NCBI GenBank assembly: GCA_023390175.1
Contig: JAEWDK010000014.1
Span: forward strand, 18,481 to 82,480
DNA from: Bacillota bacterium
GTDB lineage: Bacteria > Bacillota > Clostridia > Oscillospirales > Acutalibacteraceae
Reading direction: 5' to 3'
DNA: 64,000 bases
Shown: piece after piece, positions 34,318 to 43,074 of the stretch
Numbering within the stretch: the first letter of the stretch is position 1
Layout of the letters: each line of letters begins with the position of its first letter
Translations under genes and position numbers: made by a program
Notes under the pieces: generated by a model
Told to the model about the DNA's origin: nothing
Database searches by the model: none
Seen by the model: only the letters and a program-made list of their open reading frames with translations

Positions 34318-35307
34318 TTATTTCGCAGACGCTGAACCGGTTTTTGCGTCGCGCATGGTTGCCTGAATAAATGCAATGGATTCTTCCAGCTTCTGTGTTT
34401 CCCACTCATTGAGTTTTACCGGTAATTGTTTTAAAACACCTTCGCGCCCGATCACGCAGGGCATACTCAACGCCACATCGCCATCGTGACCGTATTGGCC
34501 GCGCAAAGTAGCAGAAGCGGGATAAATACTTCTTTCGTCTAATAAAACTGCTTTTGCCATAGTAACGGCCGACTGGGCAACGCCGGCATTGGTCCAGCCT
34601 TTGCCGTTCAGCACTTTATACGCGGCGCTGACAACCGAAGTTTTGACGGTTTCAGGATCCTGTATATCTGCTGTTCCTTCAAAATATTGATTTGATTCGG
34701 CAAATGGAATACCGGAAATATTAACATGGCTCAAAACAGGGAAAGCTGTCCTGCCGTGTTCACCCATCATATATCCGGTAACAGATTTCGGGTCAATTTG
34801 GCAGGTATCCGCCACAAATTTGCGCAAACGGGCGGAGTCAAGCATTGTTCCGGTACCAAAGACACGCCCGGCCGGGTAATCAAATTCATTTTCAGCAATG
34901 TAAACCATCGTATCCAACGGATTCGTAATTAATATAATAATTGCTTCCTTTGTATATTTTGTAATCCCGGCCATTACTTTACGGATAACCTCACTATTTG
35001 TTTTTGTTAACAGAGTACGGTCCGGCTCGCCCTTTGGATCAGCAGGGTCAGGCATAACGCTGGGACCGGCAGCAATAATAATCACGTCGGCGTCTGCGCA
35101 TTGTTCATACCCGCCGCTTTTGACATCGACATTGTTCATGTACGTTAATGCCGTTGCCTGCGCTTGGTCAAGCGCTTCTCCATAAGCTACGTTTTCTAAA
35201 ATATCAATCACGCCGATTTCAGCAAACAGACCGGTTTTCATGGCATCTGCCAAAACATACGAGCCGACGTGTCCGACTCCTACCACCACTAATTTATTTT
35301 TATGCAT
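34318..35307 (-). CDS. L-lactate / L-2-hydroxyacid dehydrogenase
   Basis: A 329-residue NAD-dependent enzyme of the lactate/malate dehydrogenase superfamily. The dinucleotide motif is GVGHVGS, the catalytic His lies in GYMMGEHG, and ITNPLDTM is the conserved NP[LV]D site. The active-site loop (MPDPADPKGEPDRTLL) is longer than in standard LDH, where QKPGETR is typical, so substrates such as 2-ketoisocaproate are possible. AGGAGC lies upstream. The gap 35308-35515 has an inverted pair GATATCAT/ATGATATC (35420-35461) that may be an operator. Confidence 0.8.
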   Translation of the reverse strand: MHKNKLVVVGVGHVGSYVLADAMKTGLFAEIGVIDILENVAYGEALDQAQATALTYMNNVDVKSGGYEQCADADVIIIAAGPSVMPDPADPKGEPDRTLLTKTNSEVIRKVMAGITKYTKEAIIILITNPLDTMVYIAENEFDYPAGRVFGTGTMLDSARLRKFVADTCQIDPKSVTGYMMGEHGRTAFPVLSHVNISGIPFAESNQYFEGTADIQDPETVKTSVVSAAYKVLNGKGWTNAGVAQSAVTMAKAVLLDERSIYPASATLRGQYGHDGDVALSMPCVIGREGVLKQLPVKLNEWETQKLEESIAFIQATMRDAKTGSASAK

Positions 35308-35515
35308 ATAACCAGCTCCTAAAAAAATATTATTCTGTTAAATAACCAATCGTTATCGCCGCTCGGCACAGGCATTCGTTACTCTTTACCTTTTGCAGCC
35401 GAGGGCACTGTTTTCAATTGATATCATCATAGCATAAATTTACATTTCTCTCCATGATATCGGCCAAATTTATACATTATTTTTAAGCGGAGAAATTTCT
35501 GCCGTTTGATAAGCT

Positions 35516-35554
35516 AAACCGGGAAAGGGTGGATAAACCACCCTTTCCCGGTTT
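35516..35554. repeat. Perfect 17-bp-stem palindrome without a T-run
   Basis: AAACCGGGAAAGGGTGG (35516-35532) is exactly complementary to 35538-35554, with a 5-base loop ATAAA; pairing continues outward with bulges (GATAAGCT / AGCTATC). Neither strand has a T-run after it. It lies between the lactate-type dehydrogenase (upstream side) and the DUF1801 stop codon. It could be a terminator of unusual form, a processing site or the footprint of a mobile element. Confidence 0.5.
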
Positions 35555-35662
35555 CAGCTATCATAATTTCCGTTTTATCAGCGCCCGGTTATTCCCGGCG
35601 GCGAAGCGCCTTTCTGAAAAAGCCACCATAACCCGGGGTATGAACCCTGCCGACAGGGGAAC

Positions 35663-36073
35663 TTACCCCTTGCGGGAAGTCCTGCGGCCGGACGTATTTA
35701 AGGCGACGGCAGCGCGGATCAGCTCCTTAAGCGCCTCCTCGTCCGGCTCGTCCCCCTCGTGGAAGTCAATAGCCCTCCTGGCGTTCCCATCCAGGCTTGA
35801 GTTGAAAAGATGCGAAGGGTCCTCCAGTGAGGCTCCCTTGGCGAAGGTCATCTTTACGGCATTCTTGTAAGTCTCCCCGGTACATATCATCCCGCCGTGC
35901 GACCATACAGGGGTTCCCCTCCACTTCCATTCCTCGACTGCCTCCGGGTCGGCCTGCCTGATCAGGTCCCTCAACTTTGAAAGCATCCGGCCCCGCCAGT
36001 CACCCAGTTCCTCAATTCTCTCATCGATTCGTTCGGACGGGGATTTTGTATCTGTTTCAGACTGATTTTCCAT
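35663..36073 (-). CDS. DUF1801 / YdhG-like protein
   Basis: 136 residues with the DUF1801 pattern: AVEEWKWRGTPVWSHGGMICTGETYKNAVKMTF, then an acidic LFNSSLDGNARRAIDF segment and a terminal RTSRKG. The family folds as a small alpha/beta protein with an unknown biochemical role. Codon use (CGG, AGG, CTC) looks more GC-rich than the AT-rich neighbours, which may mean separate acquisition. It stands alone; a GGAGGG lies upstream. The 288 bases to the next gene contain nothing recognisable. Confidence 0.75.
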   Translation of the reverse strand: MENQSETDTKSPSERIDERIEELGDWRGRMLSKLRDLIRQADPEAVEEWKWRGTPVWSHGGMICTGETYKNAVKMTFAKGASLEDPSHLFNSSLDGNARRAIDFHEGDEPDEEALKELIRAAVALNTSGRRTSRKG

Positions 36074-36361
36074 GGGAAACCCTCCTTTAATAAATTTTGA
36101 GTATCGCTCATTATTCCTGTATTTTATTCAAATCAGAACGGTTTTTATATCGAGCCGCGTTAAACAGTCGGGCCAATAAGAACCAATGTGAAGATCTGAA
36201 GTTTATATCATTATGATAAGATTCCCATAGTGAATTCGGTTTATTTATTTGCTCCCGAACAAGCTCCTAAAAATTGTTTCGGTTTTTACTTAAAATGACG
36301 GAATCCTATATTTTTCAAAGCAGTCCGAAACAACCGCTGTGCCGGCCCCGAAAAGGGATAT

Positions 36362-37054
36362 TTAAGGAATCAGGATTCCTCCATGATAACAGATAATTTC
36401 TTTGGCTCCGTATGCCCTGATTTTTTGCAGTGATGCTTCCGCTTCTTTTTCATTCAATGTGTACTGGGGATTTGCAATTACCAACTTCCCATTATCAATT
36501 GTTGCTGCATCCCCTGTAATCATAACCTTTTTCCCGTTTACAAATACAGAAATGTGGCCCGGTGTATGCCCCGGAGTCCCAATGATGGTGCAGCCTCCGC
36601 ACCAATCAAAAGCATCTCCGTCCTCTACTTCCAAATCCACTGCAACAGGCTGAACATTCCTCAGAATATTACAAAACTCCAGCCCAAACGGCTTTTGCTC
36701 TTCGGGTAAATTCGCCTGCATTGCTTCGGCCTGCTCCAATCGCAGGGACTTTAATTTGCCTGAAATATACGGCGATTCCTGTTTACTCGCAATAACCTTT
36801 ACATATGGATATTCCTGTTTTAATTCAGATAATGCGCCCATATGGTCATGATCCTGGTGCGTAATTATAACATGCGTCAAATCTGCGCAGTTAAGGTTGT
36901 TTCCTTCCATCGCCTGTTTGACGGCAGGAAGAAAGCCTGTGTATCCGCAGTCAATCAGGATCATATTCTTATCATCTATTAATACAACCGGATGGATTGC
37001 ATCCTCGACTTGGCCAAATTTAAATTTTATATCTAAAACAATGATTCTGTTCAT
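36362..37054 (-). CDS. MBL-fold metallohydrolase
   Basis: 230 residues of the metallo-beta-lactamase fold. The zinc motif is THQDHDHMG (HxDHDH, a Gln-Asp variant of HxHxDH), followed by GTPGHTPGH, ITGDA and ICYHGG. Proteins of this branch include glyoxalase II-like and lactonase-like hydrolases; the substrate is unknown. AGGAGG precedes the start by about eight bases. It sits downstream of the YciI-like gene. Confidence 0.8.
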   Translation of the reverse strand: MNRIIVLDIKFKFGQVEDAIHPVVLIDDKNMILIDCGYTGFLPAVKQAMEGNNLNCADLTHVIITHQDHDHMGALSELKQEYPYVKVIASKQESPYISGKLKSLRLEQAEAMQANLPEEQKPFGLEFCNILRNVQPVAVDLEVEDGDAFDWCGGCTIIGTPGHTPGHISVFVNGKKVMITGDAATIDNGKLVIANPQYTLNEKEAEASLQKIRAYGAKEIICYHGGILIP

Positions 37055-37102
37055 GGGTTAACCTCCTATCTGTTCTACCATTCTCTTCTTTTGACGAATT
37101 AC

Positions 37103-37143
37103 CGCACACTCCAAGTGCCCTGAACGGCCAAAAAGATGCCGTA
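37103..37143. repeat. Dispersed intergenic repeat, copy 1
   Basis: CCGCACACTCCAAGTGCCCT followed by GAACGGCCAAAAAGATGCCGT closely matches 39763-39805 (CCACACACTCACGTGCCTTG...). It lies between the YciI-like and MBL genes. About four fifths of the bases agree by eye. No ORF or clear hairpin explains it. Confidence 0.5.
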
Positions 37144-37153
37144 TATGCTTTAT

Positions 37154-37435
37154 TTATTCTTCCAACAGGTAATTGTTTTCGTCATTGGCCGGCTCCAGTG
37201 TTCTGACTTCAAAAGATTTACATCCTGAAGCAATGAAAGGGTCTGACTTTGCAATATTCATTGCTTCCGCCAAGTCTTCAGCCAAAAAGATGACCATTCC
37301 TCCGGGGTAATCCATAAAAGGCCCGCAAAGTACAAGCTTCCCTTGATTCTTTAATTCTTTCAGGTGCTCCACATGGCTCTTTATGAGTTTCTGATTGATT
37401 GGCTTTACATTGTTCATCAAATATAGATACGTCAT
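37154..37435 (-). CDS. YciI-family protein
   Basis: 93 residues in the YCII/dimeric alpha-beta barrel family: HVEHLKELKNQGKLVLCGPF (with the conserved His and Gly-Pro), MVIFLAEDLAEAMNIAKSDPF and a C-terminal FEVRTLEP strand. Family members have putative hydrolase or dehydrochlorinase-like active sites, but no role is established. It lies 44 bases downstream of the MATE gene. Confidence 0.8.
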   Translation of the reverse strand: MTYLYLMNNVKPINQKLIKSHVEHLKELKNQGKLVLCGPFMDYPGGMVIFLAEDLAEAMNIAKSDPFIASGCKSFEVRTLEPANDENNYLLEE

Positions 37436-37479
37436 TGTTCAGTCTCCTCTGATTTACTGTCCGAAAGATAAATTTTTAT

Positions 37480-38835
37480 TTATCTTGTTACGTTATTAAG
37501 CCACTTACGGCTTTTGAATCTTAATAACGTAAGGGGAATTTTTATTATTTCATCACTCATTAATATCATATAAACAACGGGAATACTCCATTTGAATACA
37601 AATGCCGCTAATGCGCCAAACAGGATAGAGCCGCACCACATGGTGGTTGTGTCAATAAGCAGCCCGAACCTTGTGTCGCCGCCGGCCCTGAAAACTCCGA
37701 CTACAAGGGTCGTGTTGATTGCCTGTGCTACGGAAAAATACGACATAACGTACATCATTACTGACAGGTAACTCTGTGTAACAGGAGTCAGATTTAATGT
37801 TGACATTACAATGGGTCTTGCTATTAAAATTAAGATTCCACCGGATACACCTGCAAGAACGCTTAGCTTTATAAAACGATTGGCATATTTCTTAGCGGAA
37901 TCCAGATTATTTTCTCCAATCACCTTGCCTATGCTGACCGCTGTTGCATTGGCAAGACCGAAGGCTATGACCATAGCAAGCTGCCTTGCAATCTGTGCAA
38001 CTGAATTTGCCGATACAACGGAAGTTCCAAGATGCCCGATCACAACAGCATTCATGGCTACCCCGCAGCCCCACATGAGTTCGTTCAGTGTAACCGGTAT
38101 GGAATAGTACAGGAAATCCTTGAACAGGTACTTATCCCTTACAAGCAGGGAAGACGGTTTAAAGTGCAAAACATCATTGTACTTGAAAGCATAGACTATA
38201 ACTACAATTAGTTCTAATCCCCTTGAAGTAAGAGTCGCTATTGCAGAACCCTGAATACCCAGTTTGGGCAAACCGAACAGACCAAATATGAGAAGCGCAG
38301 CGATTATAACATTGGATACCAATGAAATCAGGTAAACAACAGTAGACACGATTACACGTTCAACGCTTCGCATGATATTAAGATAAATCATTGTGATTGA
38401 CATGAATATGTAGGAAAGAGAAACGATTCTAAGATATTTTACTCCCTCAATAATTACAGGTTTTTCATTCGTAAAGATGCCCATAATCTGCGCGGGGAAG
38501 ATCGCCACTGCCAGTGTAAAAAAGATCGCCACTGTTAATGAGAATCTCATACAGATTCCCATTATTTTTATAATGCTGTCCTTATCTCTCTTTCCCCAAT
38601 ACTGGGCAGTCAAAACAGCGGCGCCAGAGGTTAATCCAAAGAAAATCAACGTCATTATGAATTGCACCTGATTGGCAAGTGACGCGGCAGAGAGTACTGT
38701 TTCGCTTACTTTTCCCAGCATCAAAACGTCTATCGAGGAAATTCCTACATTTATTAAGTTCTGAAGCGCCATAGGCATGATAAGTGCGAAAGCCATTTTG
38801 TAAAAAGCTTTTGCCTCATTTGAATGATTGGTCAT
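37480..38835 (-). CDS. MATE-family multidrug/organic cation antiporter
   Basis: 451 residues with about twelve membrane helices in the two-fold MATE arrangement: PMALQNLINVGISSIDVLMLG at the start and the second-half counterpart PVTLNELMWGCGVAMNAVVIGHLG. It exports drugs or metabolites in exchange for Na+ or H+; the substrate is unknown. First gene of a likely MATE-YciI-MBL set on the minus strand. The 303 bases upstream (38836-39138) show no gene; a terminator-like stem is at its far end. Confidence 0.88.
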   Translation of the reverse strand: MTNHSNEAKAFYKMAFALIMPMALQNLINVGISSIDVLMLGKVSETVLSAASLANQVQFIMTLIFFGLTSGAAVLTAQYWGKRDKDSIIKIMGICMRFSLTVAIFFTLAVAIFPAQIMGIFTNEKPVIIEGVKYLRIVSLSYIFMSITMIYLNIMRSVERVIVSTVVYLISLVSNVIIAALLIFGLFGLPKLGIQGSAIATLTSRGLELIVVIVYAFKYNDVLHFKPSSLLVRDKYLFKDFLYYSIPVTLNELMWGCGVAMNAVVIGHLGTSVVSANSVAQIARQLAMVIAFGLANATAVSIGKVIGENNLDSAKKYANRFIKLSVLAGVSGGILILIARPIVMSTLNLTPVTQSYLSVMMYVMSYFSVAQAINTTLVVGVFRAGGDTRFGLLIDTTTMWCGSILFGALAAFVFKWSIPVVYMILMSDEIIKIPLTLLRFKSRKWLNNVTR

Positions 38836-39075
38836 ATCTATTCTCCCCGATATCCCTTCTCAATTTTGTATCACATTGCTTATTACATCTTTTGGTTAAT
38901 AATTTTCAACTGTTTCAATTCTCAGATGAGAGAGCAGATGAATCAAACTAAACAACCGGCTCCTGAATCCCTTCACCAATTACAGTTCCTGTTAATCATT
39001 TACATTTTATCATATTGTAACCAGCTTTTCTATCGGTTCAGTTTTCGGAGTTCAGGCCATAAGGAATAATACTGC

Positions 39076-39135
39076 ACAAAACAAACCTCCCAACCCACTC
39101 TCATATCGATAGATTAGGAGGTCCTTTTGTTTTGG
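39076..39135 (-). terminator. Terminator-like stem after the RNHCP gene
   Basis: CAAAACAAA-CCTCC (39076-39090) pairs with GGAGG-TCC-TTTTGTTTTG (39117-39135), with a 26-base loop. It begins four bases after the stop codon on the minus strand. The long loop makes it a weaker case. Confidence 0.45.
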
Positions 39136-39138
39136 ATA

Positions 39139-39564
39139 TTATTCCACAGAGCCGTCTCCGCCCATAAGCCTTGTCATTTCTTCAATACGTTCTATTGGGA
39201 ATGGCGGTGAAGTAAGCGGCTTCATAGCGATAGACATGAGTTTCATTGGATTATCATCCGCAGCTACACGATTGGAACTCATTTTTCCGCATATGCGACA
39301 ACGGTGGATGATCGCCCATTCTCCGTTTTTTCTGACCCATACGGCGACCGGCTCCATGATTCCTCCGCAATTTGCCTGACGATCTCCCGGTTCATCATCT
39401 ACATGAAGGCTGGATAAGCAGTTCGGGCAGTGATTTCGGTGGTCTGTTCCGGCACCTTCCGGTATTACCATTCTTCCGCATACCTTGCAGGTAAACGAAT
39501 CATTGCAAGCGTGTGTTTTATAATATCCTTTTTCAAATGATTTTTTCTTGTTTTCCCGGTTCAT
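39139..39564 (-). CDS. RNHCP-domain zinc-binding protein
   Basis: 141 residues with several zinc-type Cys/His pairs: FTCKVCGRMV, DHRNHCPNCL (the family hallmark RNHCP), then a later IIHRCRICGKMSSNRVA. The RNHCP family is small and of unknown function, probably nucleic-acid or protein binding. The ATG at 39564 has GGAGG nearby. Apparently monocistronic. Confidence 0.85.
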   Translation of the reverse strand: MNRENKKKSFEKGYYKTHACNDSFTCKVCGRMVIPEGAGTDHRNHCPNCLSSLHVDDEPGDRQANCGGIMEPVAVWVRKNGEWAIIHRCRICGKMSSNRVAADDNPMKLMSIAMKPLTSPPFPIERIEEMTRLMGGDGSVE

Positions 39565-39762
39565 GGGATTGTCCTCCTAACAGATTATAAAAATCCTATT
39601 TGGAGGTCGTGTTTTCGATTCTACGCAACCTCCCGGTTAGCGCACAATCTCCCTTGCGTTATTATTCATCATACAGAAATCTCCTTAAATTTTTTTTATA
39701 ATCAAGCCAATCGGCCGGACTAACAATTCACACACCCACTCTTCCACCCTTGACATCAATAC

Positions 39763-39805
39763 CACACACTCACGTGCCTTGAACGGTCAAAAGATTCCGT
39801 TTGAA
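39763..39805. repeat. Dispersed intergenic repeat, copy 2
   Basis: CCACACACTCACGTGCCTTG followed by AACGGTCAAAAGATTCCGT matches the block at 37103-37143 in the same orientation. It sits between the pectinacetylesterase-like stop codon and the RNHCP start; the rest of 39565-39840 contains no gene. Confidence 0.5.
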
Positions 39806-39840
39806 ACTGGTGAGACTATGGGAGGAAGGTATAATTGCGC

Positions 39841-41004
39841 TTATTGGATAAATTCGGTTCCTACACACTTTCGCAAGCCGTTTTCCACTGAATTAAATAA
39901 CCAATTGCAAAGACTGATATCTTCTTCCTTTGCATTATAAAAACTGTCTGCAGCACTTAAAGTGTGCGGAGTTGTTCCTTTCTTAGAGTCAAGTGAATAG
40001 TCTGTTATAAAATAGTTATAGTTCTTATAATTTGCCGCTAATTTTTTCGCGGAGTGAAGCATTTGCTCCGACCAAATATGTTTATACTCCGAATCATCCG
40101 TCTGAACTCCATTCAATCTTTTTTGGAAATTTATGAGCAAGCTGTCATAAAGGGTGTTCGACTGTAAAAAAGTTATATTGGGACAGGCGACGGCATCGTA
40201 GGACAATGCTGTCGTAATAATATCAGATTTTGGTTCATAGCCAAAGGTGTTTTCAAAATCAGCGTTCCAGTAGGAATCAACAATGCTGGCCCATCTATCG
40301 GTTGTAATATAGGAGCTGTCTGAATATTCGAAGATCTGAGTATTTACTTCATGCCTAGCAATATATGGTGTCCAGAAAGCTGCACCAAAGCCCCCCGCAC
40401 TTTCACCACATACGAATATTTTATCAGGCTGTGTTACATTTTTAAAAAACCAGTTTAAGCACGCAAGGACATTTGTTTTGCCGTTATGATATGAGATATG
40501 AGTTTTATTATTTTTTTCATAGGTTACGGTATTATTCCCCATATGAAAATCGCCGGTACTATACGGAATATAGACAAAATTCCAGTCATGGAACGGATTC
40601 CTTTTGTTGTCGGCTTCTAGTATTCCACCCATTGTACCAACCTTATAAAACGGAATATTTGTAAAGTAGGTAAGAGCCTCTCCATGCAATATACTAGAAA
40701 CGGTAATAGGCGAAGCAGTAGATGCGTCATCCCAATTCATCCCGCCACCCGAAAAAAAGATCATCCATTTGTTGCTGGCGCCTCTTTTGGTCAGCAGGTA
40801 ATACTCCGAACCATCCCCTGATTTCACTGAACTATCTAACGTAATTTTGTTCCATTTGTTTAATTCAGTTTTACTGAAATCATTGACCTGAGTTGGTTTT
40901 TTGAAGATGAAGAGAAACAGTATTGCCATTAAAATTAAAAGGAGCACAATAAATATAGATAATAATATCAATACTCTTTTCAAAATTTTATTTTTCTTTT
41001 TCAT
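39841..41004 (-). CDS. Pectinacetylesterase/Notum-family esterase, membrane-anchored
   Basis: 387 residues: an N-terminal signal anchor (ILKRVLILLSIFIVLL), then an alpha/beta-hydrolase of the PAE family. The oxyanion region is FFSGGGMNWD, the nucleophile serine is in CGESAGGFGA, and the catalytic His is probably in TPHTLSAAD. It deacetylates polysaccharides or lipid-modified proteins in known members; the substrate here is unknown. Start: the ATG at 41004 precedes the anchor; the ATG at 41028 is possible; the open frame extends to 41199 only because it runs through an rlmD remnant. Confidence 0.8.
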   Translation of the reverse strand: MKKKNKILKRVLILLSIFIVLLLILMAILFLFIFKKPTQVNDFSKTELNKWNKITLDSSVKSGDGSEYYLLTKRGASNKWMIFFSGGGMNWDDASTASPITVSSILHGEALTYFTNIPFYKVGTMGGILEADNKRNPFHDWNFVYIPYSTGDFHMGNNTVTYEKNNKTHISYHNGKTNVLACLNWFFKNVTQPDKIFVCGESAGGFGAAFWTPYIARHEVNTQIFEYSDSSYITTDRWASIVDSYWNADFENTFGYEPKSDIITTALSYDAVACPNITFLQSNTLYDSLLINFQKRLNGVQTDDSEYKHIWSEQMLHSAKKLAANYKNYNYFITDYSLDSKKGTTPHTLSAADSFYNAKEEDISLCNWLFNSVENGLRKCVGTEFIQ

Positions 41005-41179
41005 AGATTTTACCGTTAACCGTTTCATTCTAAATTTATTTTGAACAAGCTCAGATTTTGGCGAAATATCATATTGTTTTACGCTCCACACACATGGCAC
41101 GATAGCATTGGATCGATGTCTGGTCTGTATTTCTCTGTTTTTGGTTGTCAGGAATATGTGGAGCGCGCTTTTCAGGGCG

Positions 41180-41241
41180 TTCTCCGTGCGTGGAAACATA
41201 TCAACAGAAATATTATACTTATATCCGTTCTTGGAAACAAG
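41180..41241 (-). pseudogene. Remnant of an rlmD-type C-terminus
   Basis: Minus-strand codons read LVSKNGYKYNISVDMFPRT, matching LFAQKGYKSEVLTPVDMFPRT near the end of the intact rlmD at 44159-45523. The DNA shares GGAAACATATCAACAG exactly. After MFPRT the frame continues into unrelated sequence leading to the esterase. Only about 20 codons survive. The remaining 41242-41508 shows no intact gene. Confidence 0.6.
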
Positions 41242-41457
41242 TCAATATGTAAATTTCTAGTATTTCATGATGGTCTATTCTCTTACTGATTTTGGTACAA
41301 AGAGAAAAAGCCCTCCTCCAGATCAAGAAAAGGACGGAAAAAGCAGATAAAGATATGCTACTGGGTATGTAAGTTTCTCAATCGGCGCGCTGCAAATACT
41401 ACTGGGAAACCCACAAGCAGATTAACGGCATAGCAAAGGCGAAACGGGATATATTTA

Positions 41458-41486
41458 TAGACGATATGTCGATAATGTGCTATAAT
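41458..41486 (+). promoter_or_regulatory. Putative promoter of the small HTH gene
   Basis: TAGACG (41458-41463), a 17-base spacer and a perfect TATAAT (41481-41486), 22 bases before the HTH start codon. Confidence 0.5.
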
Positions 41487-41508
41487 GAAATATTATCAGA
41501 GGTGGATT

Positions 41509-41682
41509 ATGAAGTATCGACCAGTTGCCGATATTGCGGAGAAATGGAAGGTTTCTGAACGGACAGCTCGCGATTATTGTGCCCAGAGGCGCACTCCGGA
41601 CGCATTTCTGACCGGAAAGACCTGGAACATACCGGAAGACGCGCAGCATCCGGATTATTTCATAATACCTTATGAGCGGTAA
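41509..41682 (+). CDS. Small helix-turn-helix protein
   Basis: 57 residues: an excisionase/MerR-like HTH (VADIAEKWKVSERTARDYCAQ) followed by the conserved FLTGKTWNIPEDA. This module is widespread in Clostridia, alone or fused to Fic-type domains, and may regulate a toxin or a mobile element; here it stands alone. The ATG at 41509 has AGAGGTGG just upstream; an ATG at 41485 in frame is less likely. The 3-hydroxyacyl-CoA dehydrogenase follows 65 bases downstream. Confidence 0.65.
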   Translation: MKYRPVADIAEKWKVSERTARDYCAQRRTPDAFLTGKTWNIPEDAQHPDYFIIPYER

Positions 41683-41747
41683 ACTGAAATTATTTATATA
41701 ATCTTAACAACGATAAATCAGAATTTTTTAAAAATGGAGGAATGAAA

Positions 41748-42692
41748 ATGAAAAATATTGTTGTTGCCGGCGGCGGCGTTTTGGGCAGTCAAATTGCGTT
41801 TCAGGCTGCATATTGCGGATTTGATGTGACAATTTGGCTTCGCAGTAAAGGAAGCATTTCCCGTACTCAGCCCAAACTGGATCACCTGAAAGAAGTTTAT
41901 GTTGATACCATTCATCAAATGGCAACTCCGGAAGGAAAAACCCCGGGAACCTGGGCAAGAGGGATCTCTGATTACGAAAGCTTCGATGAAGAGAAATGCC
42001 TGGAAATGGTTGAAAAAGCCTATCGTAGCTTAAAACTTGAACTGGATCTGGCAAAAGCCGTTTCAGATGCCGATTTGATCATTGAGAGTATGGCTGAAAA
42101 CGCAGATGACAAGATTGCATTTTATCAAAAGCTTGCACCGCTGATGCAGGAAAAGACGGTGCTTGTCACCAACACCTCTACGCTTCTTCCTTCCAAATTT
42201 GTAAAGTACACCGGCAGACCGGAAAAATATCTTTCCCTGCACTTTGCGAATTCTATCTGGAAGAACAATACGGCAGAAATCATGGCTCAGTCAAAAACGG
42301 ACAGCCGATACTTTGATCAGATTATGGATTTCGCGAAGGAAATTCGCATGATTCCGCTTCCCGTCCGCAAGGAAAAATCGGGATACCTGCTTAATTCCAT
42401 GCTTGTTCCGCTTCTTTTCTCCGGCATGGATCTTTATGTCAACGGAATTTCCGATCCGGAGAGCATTGATAAGGCTTGGACGTTAGGAACCGGCGCTCCC
42501 AAAGGGCCGTTTCAGATTTTAGACACCGTTGGTCTTACCACGGCATATAACATTGTTCATATGTATGTCAAGATTCCTTCGTTCCTGGCTCCGTATAATT
42601 TCAAGGGTATGGAAAAAATGCTTAAGAAATATATTGATGAAGGAAAACTCGGTATGTCTTCCGGTGAAGGCTTTTATAAATACAATAAATAG
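41748..42692 (+). CDS. 3-hydroxyacyl-CoA dehydrogenase family protein
   Basis: A 314-residue NAD-dependent dehydrogenase. The Rossmann motif VAGGGVLGSQIA is followed by LIIESMAENADDK, the NTSTLLPS catalytic-Ser region, LHFANSIWKNNTAEIM (His of the HF motif) and the C-terminal all-alpha domain ending GEGFYKY. It resembles 3-hydroxybutyryl-CoA dehydrogenase but differs at several motif positions, so the substrate is uncertain; no thiolase or crotonase gene is near. The ATG at 41748 is seven bases after GGAGG; the ATG at 41742 is too close. Confidence 0.8.
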   Translation: MKNIVVAGGGVLGSQIAFQAAYCGFDVTIWLRSKGSISRTQPKLDHLKEVYVDTIHQMATPEGKTPGTWARGISDYESFDEEKCLEMVEKAYRSLKLELDLAKAVSDADLIIESMAENADDKIAFYQKLAPLMQEKTVLVTNTSTLLPSKFVKYTGRPEKYLSLHFANSIWKNNTAEIMAQSKTDSRYFDQIMDFAKEIRMIPLPVRKEKSGYLLNSMLVPLLFSGMDLYVNGISDPESIDKAWTLGTGAPKGPFQILDTVGLTTAYNIVHMYVKIPSFLAPYNFKGMEKMLKKYIDEGKLGMSSGEGFYKYNK

Positions 42693-42755
42693 GGAAAGAG
42701 TATCAATACGCCGGAAAAACTGCATAAGCCAATCTTAAATTCAGTTATGTAATAT

Positions 42756-42983
42756 TTAAAAGGATTCTTTAGATTGAAAGCCAACCAAATCCACAGGACG
42801 TTTTTCCACAAATTTTATCCATAAAAAGAATATTACTATCTGTGTTCTACAAACCATCAATTTTCTTAACGCAGGCATAATCGTCTCATTTGCATAAGCC
42901 GTCAAAACAAGCACATTGAAACCTGCCTGTGTAAACAAGCGTCCTAATCCAAATCCAATCAACCACAGTATAAAAGAAACCAC
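42756..42983 (-). pseudogene. Short membrane protein, probably an N-terminal fragment of a CPBP-family gene
   Basis: A 75-codon frame starting at a GTG with AGGAG six bases upstream. It has one or two hydrophobic segments (MVSFILWLIGFGLGRLF) and the sequence IKFVEKRPVDLVGF, which resembles the stretch preceding the catalytic helices in CPBP intramembrane proteases. The EExxxR and FxxxH motifs are missing, so the gene appears truncated. It could also be a genuine small membrane protein. Confidence 0.4.
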
Positions 42984-43074
42984 AAAATCTCCTTAGGGTC
43001 TTTACTGCAACTTTCGGGATATGACGAAGTGATTTGCAACATTGGGCAACGAAAATAATTACATCGTTAAATTG

